A stretch of DNA of 64,000 nt from Streptomyces mangrovisoli (GTDB lineage Bacteria; Actinomycetota; Actinomycetes; Streptomycetales; Streptomycetaceae): assembly GCF_000974985.2 (NCBI RefSeq), contig NZ_LAVA02000049.1, positions 1-64,000 of the forward strand. Direction: 5' to 3'. Below the pieces are notes generated by a model, which saw only the letters and a program-made list of their open reading frames with translations, was not told the origin of the DNA and did not search any database. The stretch's first letter is position 1. Every line of letters begins with the position of its first letter. This document shows positions 58,645 to 64,000 of this stretch, piece after piece. A program made the translations under genes and the position numbers.

Positions 58645-59796
58645 ATGACTCCCATGACGGAGACCACGGTCGGCATCGGCGGCGCCGCCGAGAGCACCGA
58701 CATGGTGCTCAACATCGGCCCGCAGCATCCGTCGACGCACGGTGTGCTCCGGCTGCGCCTCGTGCTGGACGGTGAGCGCATCAGGCACGCTGAACCGGTC
58801 ATCGGCTACATGCACCGGGGCGCGGAGAAGCTCTTCGAGGCGCGCGACTACCGGCAGATCATCATGCTGGCCAACCGCCACGACTGGCTGTCCGCCTTCT
58901 CGAACGAGCTGGGCGTGGTCCTCGCGGTGGAGCGGATGCTCGGCATGGAGGTGCCCGAGCGCGCGGTGTGGCTGCGCACGCTGCTCGCCGAGCTGAACCG
59001 GGTGCTCAACCACCTGATGTTCCTCGGGTCCTATCCGCTGGAGCTCGGCGGCATCACGCCGGTCTTCTACGCCTTCCGCGAGCGCGAGGTCCTCCAGAAC
59101 GTCATGGAGGAGGTCTCCGGCGGTCGGATGCACTACATGTTCAACCGTGTCGGCGGCCTCAAGGAGGACCTGCCGGCCGGCTGGACCACGCGCGCGCGTG
59201 CCGCCGTCGCGGCCGTCCGCTCGCGTACGGACGTCTTCGACGACCTGGTCCTCGGCAACGAGATCTTCCGCGGGCGCACGCGGGACGTGGGGGTGCTCAC
59301 GCCGGAGGCCGTGCACGCGTACGGCGTGAGCGGGCCGATCGCGCGCGCCTCGGGCGTCGACTTCGACCTGCGGCGCGACGAGCCCTACCTCGCCTATGGA
59401 GAGCTCCAGGACACCCTGAAGGTGGTGACGCGTCAGGAGGGCGACTGCCTCGCCCGGTTCGAGTGCCTGCTGGAACAGACGCATGTCGCCCTCGACCTCG
59501 CCGACGCCTGCCTCGACCGGCTGGCGGAGCTGCCGCCCGGCCCGGTCAACCAGCGCCTTCCCAAGGTGCTCAAGGCCCCCGAGGGCCACACCTACGCCTG
59601 GACCGAGAACCCGCTCGGCATCAACGGCTACTACCTCGTCAGCAAGGGCGAGAAGACCCCGTACCGGCTGAAGCTGCGTTCCGCGTCGTACAACAACATC
59701 CAGGCCCTCACGGAACTCCTGCCGGGCACGCTGGTGGCGGACATGGTGGCGATCCTGGGGTCGATGTTCTTCGTGGTGGGAGACATCGACAAGTAG
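58645..59796 (+). CDS. nuoD: NADH-quinone oxidoreductase subunit D (second, stand-alone copy)
   Basis: 383 residues. 49-kDa subunit features: NIGPQHPSTHGVLRLRLVLDGE, GYMHRGAEKLFEARDYRQ, LGSYPLELGGITPVFYAFR, and the C-terminal YRLKLRSASYNNIQALTEL and GSMFFVVGDIDK. In complex I it forms part of the quinone pocket. No other nuo genes are nearby, so this is a lone copy (a nuoD2-type paralog seen in streptomycetes); it may be an alternative subunit. ATG 58645; GGAGAG upstream. Confidence 0.93.
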   Translation: MTPMTETTVGIGGAAESTDMVLNIGPQHPSTHGVLRLRLVLDGERIRHAEPVIGYMHRGAEKLFEARDYRQIIMLANRHDWLSAFSNELGVVLAVERMLGMEVPERAVWLRTLLAELNRVLNHLMFLGSYPLELGGITPVFYAFREREVLQNVMEEVSGGRMHYMFNRVGGLKEDLPAGWTTRARAAVAAVRSRTDVFDDLVLGNEIFRGRTRDVGVLTPEAVHAYGVSGPIARASGVDFDLRRDEPYLAYGELQDTLKVVTRQEGDCLARFECLLEQTHVALDLADACLDRLAELPPGPVNQRLPKVLKAPEGHTYAWTENPLGINGYYLVSKGEKTPYRLKLRSASYNNIQALTELLPGTLVADMVAILGSMFFVVGDIDK

Positions 59797-59809
59797 GCGG
59801 CGGGCGGGG

Positions 59810-60925
59810 TCAGCCGGCCAGCACGTCCGGGATGCCCACCGGCTGCGTCAGCCAGCCGAAGCCGCCCAGGCCGCCGGGGTCGGTGAGTTCGGCGGCCTCG
59901 CCGGCGCTCGCGAGGGCGCGTACGTACTCCGCGGGGTGTGTGGAGGCCAGCGCGAGCGGGGGGCGTGCGCCGGTGATGCCGAGGGCGCTGAGGGCGGCGC
60001 GTTGTGAGCGGATGAGCGCGTGGTGCGTTGCGCGCGCCCCGCGTGCGCGCTGATGCTCCACGCCTGCGGCGCACGCGTCCAGGGCCACGTGCGCCGTGAT
60101 GTCGCACGACCCGTCCGGTACGGGCGCCGTCTCGCGCCCCCCGCGGAAGCCGGTGAGCGTGCCGAAAGGGGGGCGCGCGTCCGCCGCGTGCGCGTAGTCC
60201 ACGGCGACCGCGAGCCCTCGCGCGACGCGCGCGACGGCGGAGGCCCACGCCGCGTCGCGGGGCAGCCCGATCTCCGCGCGGCAGCCCGCCTCGGCGGGCA
60301 GCGGCCACCACCGCGCGAGCCACCGCGCCTCCGCCCCGGCGACCGGCGCGCCGAGCCGCTCGGTGCCGTCGCGCCGGACGAGCACCAGCCGGGGTACGCC
60401 CGCCGGGTCCACCTCCGCCACCTCCACGGGCACGTTGTCGAGCCATTCGTTGGCGAACAGCAGCCCGGTGACGTCCCGCGGCGGTTCGGCGAGCCACTCG
60501 ATGCGGTCGTCGAGTCCCGCGGGGCGCGCGGCGAGTTCGACGGCGTACGCCCGGGTGCGGGAGGCCACGTCGGCGGGGAGCGCGGCCAGCACCCCGGTGA
60601 CGAGTTCGCCGCGTCCCGCGGCCATGTCGACGAAGTCCAGGGCGGCGGGCCGGCCGAGTGCCGCGTCGACGCGGCACAGCAGTTCCGCCACCGCGCGGGC
60701 GAAGAGGGGCGAGGCGTGCACGGACGTACGGAAGTGTCCGGCGGGGCCCTCGGGCCGCCGGTAGAAACCGTCCGGTCCGTAGAGGGCCGCCCGCGCGGCC
60801 GCCCGCCAGCCGAGCCACTCGTCCGCCGGGCCGTTCCCCGAACCGTCCCCCGAGCCGTCACCCGGACCGTCCGCGGCGCCGCCCGCCGAGTCGTCCGTCG
60901 GGCCGCCCGTGGTGTCTTCCGTCAC
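59810..60925 (-). CDS. MidA/NDUFAF7-family SAM-dependent methyltransferase
   Basis: 371 residues. Family features: ALYGPDGFYRRPEGPAGHF and FRTSVHASPLFARAVAELL near the N-terminus, AdoMet motif FVDMAAGRGELVTGVLAAL, and GLLFANEWLDNVPVEVAEV. In mitochondria this family (NDUFAF7) dimethylates an arginine of NDUFS2, the NuoD homologue. Here the gene is adjacent to and convergent with a nuoD copy, 13 bp apart. The N-terminal 35 residues are a Gly/Asp/Ser-rich repeat. Less conserved than MidA in the middle, so a changed function is possible. Confidence 0.75.
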   Translation of the reverse strand: MTEDTTGGPTDDSAGGAADGPGDGSGDGSGNGPADEWLGWRAAARAALYGPDGFYRRPEGPAGHFRTSVHASPLFARAVAELLCRVDAALGRPAALDFVDMAAGRGELVTGVLAALPADVASRTRAYAVELAARPAGLDDRIEWLAEPPRDVTGLLFANEWLDNVPVEVAEVDPAGVPRLVLVRRDGTERLGAPVAGAEARWLARWWPLPAEAGCRAEIGLPRDAAWASAVARVARGLAVAVDYAHAADARPPFGTLTGFRGGRETAPVPDGSCDITAHVALDACAAGVEHQRARGARATHHALIRSQRAALSALGITGARPPLALASTHPAEYVRALASAGEAAELTDPGGLGGFGWLTQPVGIPDVLAG

Positions 60926-61043
60926 TCCGCAAGACTAGGCGCACAGGTGATCACGGCATCCACCTTGCGGAGTACGCGCGCGGAGTGCGGATCGGCCCTC
61001 CGGTTGACCCGGCCGGACGTCACGCTTCCCTACGCTGGGTTAC

Positions 61044-62249
61044 GTGCAGCGCCTCTATGACTTTCTCCGCAGACACCCGACCGGGGTCGACACCTTCTGG
61101 GCCGTCGTCCTGTTCGGGATCGCCGGCGCGAGCATCTCGCGCGTCGGCGGGGCGCAGGACCACCACGGGACGACGGCACAGGGCCTGGCGGTGTGCGTCC
61201 TCATGAGCCTGGTCGTCGCCCTGCGTCGCCGCATGCCCGAGAGGATGCTGCTGCTGGCCGTCGCGACCGGGGTGGCCCAGCTGCTGCTCGACGTCGAGAC
61301 GACCGTCGCCAACTTCGCGATGCTCGTGATCATCTACACGGTCGCCGCGACGGGTGCCCGCTGGGCCTCCCGTACCGCCCTGATCGGCGGGCTGACCGCG
61401 GCGGTCATCGCGCAGCTGCGCTGGCCGCAGCCCGAGGCGAGCCCCGCGGGCCGGGTGGCGCTGACCGTCTTCCAGACGGTGCCGTTCGTGCTCGCCTGGG
61501 TGCTCGGCGACTCCATGCGCACCCGCCGGGCCTACTTCGAACAGCTGGAGGAGCGCGCGGCCCGGCTGGAGAAGGAGCGCGAGGCGCAGGCGAAGGTCGC
61601 GGTGGCCGCGGAGCGCGCCCGGATCGCGCGTGAACTGCACGACGTGGTCGCGCACAACGTGTCGGTGATGGTCGTGCAGGCCGACGGCGCCGCGTACGTC
61701 CTGGACGCCACGCCCGACCAGGCGAAGAAGGCCCTGGAGACGATCTCCTCCACCGGCCGGCAGGCCCTTGCCGAGATGCGCCGCCTGCTGGGCGTGCTGC
61801 GCACCGGCGAGCACCAGGAGGGCGGCGAGTACGTCCCGCAGCCGGACGTCGAGCAGATAGAGGATCTGGTCGAGCAGTGCCGCGGCTCCGGACTGCCCGT
61901 CGACTTCAAGGTGGAGGGCACCCCGCGCCCGCTGCCCAGCGGTGTCGAACTCACGGCGTACCGGATCGTGCAGGAGGCGCTGACCAACACCCGCAAGCAC
62001 GGCGGGCCGAACGCCGGGGCCAGCGTGCGCCTGGTCTACTTCGACGACGGCCTCGGCCTGCTGGTGGAGGACGACGGCATGGGCGCGCCGCACGAGCTCT
62101 ACGAGGAGGGCGGCGTGGACGGCCACGGCCACGGTCTGATCGGGATGCGGGAGCGCGTCGGAATGGTCGGCGGCACCCTGGACGCGGGCCCGCGCCCCGG
62201 CGGAGGATTCCGCATCAGCGCCCTGCTGCCGCTCAAACCAGCGCATTGA
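61044..62249 (+). CDS. sensor histidine kinase (NarL/DesK type)
   Basis: 401 residues from a GTG. Five to six hydrophobic helices in 15-160, a short coiled coil (QLEERAARLEKEREAQ), HisKA_3 with phosphorylation His199 in RIARELHDVVAHNVSVM, and a HATPase domain (RIVQEALTNTRKHGG, then GHGLIGMRERVGMVGG). The signal is unknown. It is followed by its response regulator 76 bp downstream. Confidence 0.9.
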   Translation: MQRLYDFLRRHPTGVDTFWAVVLFGIAGASISRVGGAQDHHGTTAQGLAVCVLMSLVVALRRRMPERMLLLAVATGVAQLLLDVETTVANFAMLVIIYTVAATGARWASRTALIGGLTAAVIAQLRWPQPEASPAGRVALTVFQTVPFVLAWVLGDSMRTRRAYFEQLEERAARLEKEREAQAKVAVAAERARIARELHDVVAHNVSVMVVQADGAAYVLDATPDQAKKALETISSTGRQALAEMRRLLGVLRTGEHQEGGEYVPQPDVEQIEDLVEQCRGSGLPVDFKVEGTPRPLPSGVELTAYRIVQEALTNTRKHGGPNAGASVRLVYFDDGLGLLVEDDGMGAPHELYEEGGVDGHGHGLIGMRERVGMVGGTLDAGPRPGGGFRISALLPLKPAH

Positions 62250-62325
62250 CGTCGACGCGCGCCCCCGTGTTGACACCTGTCACGCCCCCGCATTCCACTC
62301 CGCAACAGAACGGAAGAGGCTCCCG

Positions 62326-62997
62326 ATGACGATCCGCGTGATGCTCGTCGACGACCAGGTGCTGCTGCGCACCGGGTTCCGGATGGTGCTCGCGGCCCAG
62401 CCGGACATGGAGGTCGTCGCCGAGGCGGGGGACGGCGTCGAGGCGCTTCAGGTGCTGAGCGCGACGGCCGTGGACGTGGTCCTGATGGACGTCCGGATGC
62501 CGAAGCTGGACGGGGTGGAGGCCACCCGGCGTATCTGCGCCCAGCCCGACCCGCCGAAGGTGCTGATCCTGACCACCTTCGACCTCGACGAGTACGCCTT
62601 CTCCGGGCTGAAGGCGGGTGCGTCCGGCTTCATGCTCAAGGACGTGCCGCCGGGCGAACTGCTCGCCGCGATCCGCTCGGTGCACAGCGGCGACGCCGTG
62701 GTGGCGCCGTCCACGACCCGGCGTCTGCTGGACCGGTTCGCGCCGATGCTGCCCACCGCCGGCAGGCAGCCGGAGCACAAGGAGCTGGAACGCCTCACGG
62801 AGCGTGAGCGGGAGGTCATGGTGCTGGTCGCGCAGGGTCTGTCGAACGGGGAGATCGCGGCCCGGCTGGTGCTGTCCGAGGCGACCGTGAAGACCCATGT
62901 CGGCCGCATCCTGACCAAGCTGGGGCTGCGCGACCGGGTGCAGGTCGTGGTGCTGGCGTACGAGACGGGGCTGGTCCGGGCAGGCGGCCAGGGCTAG
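62326..62997 (+). CDS. NarL-type LuxR response regulator
   Basis: 223 residues. Receiver domain with phospho-acceptor Asp55 (VVLMDVRMPKLDG) and Lys105-region KDV, followed by a LuxR helix-turn-helix (LTEREREVMVLVAQGLSNGEIAARL, then SEATVKTHVGRILTKLGLRDR). Partner of the kinase upstream. GGAAGAGG precedes the ATG. Its 3' end with the TAG is tandemly repeated. Confidence 0.93.
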   Translation: MTIRVMLVDDQVLLRTGFRMVLAAQPDMEVVAEAGDGVEALQVLSATAVDVVLMDVRMPKLDGVEATRRICAQPDPPKVLILTTFDLDEYAFSGLKAGASGFMLKDVPPGELLAAIRSVHSGDAVVAPSTTRRLLDRFAPMLPTAGRQPEHKELERLTEREREVMVLVAQGLSNGEIAARLVLSEATVKTHVGRILTKLGLRDRVQVVVLAYETGLVRAGGQG

Positions 62998-63017
62998 GCG
63001 GCCAGGGCTAGGCGGCC
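62983..63017 (+). repeat. 14-bp tandem repeat over the response regulator stop
   Basis: GGCGGCCAGGGCTA at 62983 and 62997, partial third copy at 63011. TAG (62995-62997) is the gene stop and recurs 14 bp later in another frame. The following 60 bp hold looser GGGCCAGGGTCCGAGCG repeats. Confidence 0.85.
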
Positions 63018-63086
63018 GGGGACGAGGGGCCAGGGTCCGAGCGATCAGGGTCCGAGCGCTCGGGAGCTCAAGGGCAGGGGCAGGGG

Positions 63087-64000
63087 CTATCGGAGCAGCC
63101 CCTCCAGGAACTCGGTGCCCAGTCGGGCCACCACCGCGACGTCCAGCTGGTGCAGCACGTACCGGCCGCGGCGCCGCGTGGTGATCAGGCCCGCCTTCTT
63201 CAGGACGCTCAGGTGCCGGGATATCTCCGGCGCCGTCATCCCGTGGATCTGCGCCAGTTCGGTCGTCGTGTACGCGCTGCGGGCGAGGTGGCGGCACAGG
63301 CGCATGCGCACGGGGTGCGACAGGGCCGTCATCCGCAGCGTCAACTGCTCCACCGAGGCCGGGGGAGTCGGCTCCGGCGCGCCCACGGGGTAGTGCAGCA
63401 GCGGCTGCCAGCCGAAGCGGTGCAGCACATTCAGGTGGGGGCGGCCGAGGCTGGTCGGGACCAGTACCAGGCAGCCGCCCGCCGTGACGGCGCGTCCCCG
63501 GATCAGCTTGTCGACGACGATGTTCGCGCCGGTCCCGTCCAGGGTCACGGCGGGGGAGACCGCGGCCAGCGCCTCGGCGAGGCCCTTGCGGCGCAGCAGT
63601 TCCGTCTTGTGCCGGGCGTCCGCGGCCAGTTGGTGGCGCAGCCCGGACCAGGTCTCCGCGAAGAAGACCTCGTCGCAGTCCTCCAGGAACCGCCGCAGCC
63701 ACGCCCGCACGCTCGGCGGGTCGTCGAGCAGCCGCTGGGTGAAGCGCACCTGCTGCGGGCCCCGGGAGGCGGCCACCTCGAGGGCCCGGCGGCGTCCCGT
63801 CGGGCTGGAGAGGATGGCGGGGACCCGGGTGTCGTACAGGAGCAGGGAAGTGAACTCCAGCGCCGCGTCCACGAACTGTTCGTCCGTCAGCTTGTCCATG
63901 AGGTCGAGGTCCTCGGCGAGCGTGGCGCCCGGGAGGCCGAGGCTGCCCGGGAGGCCGGCGAACGGCAGGAAGAGGTCGGAGAACGTCGTCCGCCACAGGA
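63087..64000 (-). CDS. ArsR-type regulator, C-terminal helix-turn-helix (cut by window edge)
   Basis: Open to the right edge with no stop, so the N-terminus is outside; at least 303 residues. The C-terminal 90 residues are the winged helix: MTALSHPVRMRLCRHLARSAYTTTELAQIHGMTAPEISRHLSVLKKAGLITTRRRGRYVLHQLD. The N-terminal part is a helical domain of the DUF5937-like kind. No metal-binding cysteine pattern (ELCVC) is present, so it is not a classical metal sensor. ATG 63899 could start a 270-residue form, but coding potential continues upstream (LWRTTFSDLFLPFAGLPG). Confidence 0.8.
   Translation of the reverse strand, partial: LWRTTFSDLFLPFAGLPGSLGLPGATLAEDLDLMDKLTDEQFVDAALEFTSLLLYDTRVPAILSSPTGRRRALEVAASRGPQQVRFTQRLLDDPPSVRAWLRRFLEDCDEVFFAETWSGLRHQLAADARHKTELLRRKGLAEALAAVSPAVTLDGTGANIVVDKLIRGRAVTAGGCLVLVPTSLGRPHLNVLHRFGWQPLLHYPVGAPEPTPPASVEQLTLRMTALSHPVRMRLCRHLARSAYTTTELAQIHGMTAPEISRHLSVLKKAGLITTRRRGRYVLHQLDVAVVARLGTEFLEGLLR

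Noticed and set aside
1..64000. Search by eye for tRNA, rRNA, riboswitches and insertion sequences
   Set aside because: No cloverleaf-like segment, rRNA stretch, transposase motif or target-site duplication was recognised; a covariance-model scan would be the decisive test.

Overview
The window is typical high-GC Streptomyces chromosome: strong codon bias, many GTG starts with purine-rich ribosome binding sites, SARP and gamma-butyrolactone-receptor-type regulators, and a conserved core block (ppa, dacB, tilS, hpt, ftsH, folE, folK, folB, folP) in an order I remember from Streptomyces genomes. No rRNA, tRNA, insertion sequence or CRISPR array was seen. The first gene and the last gene run off the window.

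Positions 1 to about 16.2 kb hold a compact biosynthetic gene cluster. Its core is a minus-strand operon: alpha/beta hydrolase, FAD-dependent oxygenase, acyl carrier protein, ketosynthase, chain-length-factor-like partner, ECF sigma factor. Facing it is a plus-strand operon: SnoaL-like protein, DHA2 exporter, second SnoaL-like protein, FabG-type ketoreductase, Sfp-type phosphopantetheinyl transferase and a small protein of unknown function. Two paralogous KASIII/CerJ-like acyltransferases lie at the two ends, the left one translationally coupled to what looks like an acyl-CoA carboxylase beta subunit. Regulators are a TetR protein, a SARP and a gamma-butyrolactone-receptor-like TetR. There is no recognisable aromatase/cyclase of the aromatic type II pathways, no hotdog dehydratase and no malonyltransferase. 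I read this as an unusual type II polyketide or fatty-acid-like pathway of unknown product. One sequence motif is shared by the TetR1/exporter promoter and the SARP promoter and suggests a simple control circuit.

From 16.4 to 31 kb come a glycosyltransferase, a large SARP-NB-ARC-TPR regulator, a family A DNA polymerase, a Clp-N/HTH regulator with a striking double operator, a LysE exporter, a DUF2786 protein, two small lipoproteins, a decayed SRPBCC gene, a DUF397/ATPase/XRE regulatory trio with a shared operator, and an aldehyde dehydrogenase. From 31.4 to 39.3 kb are a DinB-like protein behind a 39-bp palindrome, a glutamate decarboxylase with a ClC-type chloride channel (plausible acid-resistance pair), a TipA-like MerR regulator, a UPF0145 protein, a DedA protein with a long Gln/His/Tyr tail, and a ThrE-type exporter.

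From 39.5 to 56.5 kb lies the housekeeping block: pyrophosphatase, D-Ala-D-Ala carboxypeptidase, zincin, tRNA-Ile lysidine synthetase, hypoxanthine phosphoribosyltransferase, FtsH and the folate operon, followed by a lysyl-phosphatidylglycerol-synthase-like protein, a membrane esterase and an acidic membrane protein. The right end has a pair of coupled PH-domain membrane proteins, a second NuoD next to a MidA/NDUFAF7-family methyltransferase, a NarL-type two-component system and an ArsR-type regulator. A recurrent oddity is short tandem repeats carrying stop codons just behind several genes (for example an 8-bp unit behind both folE and the lysE gene).
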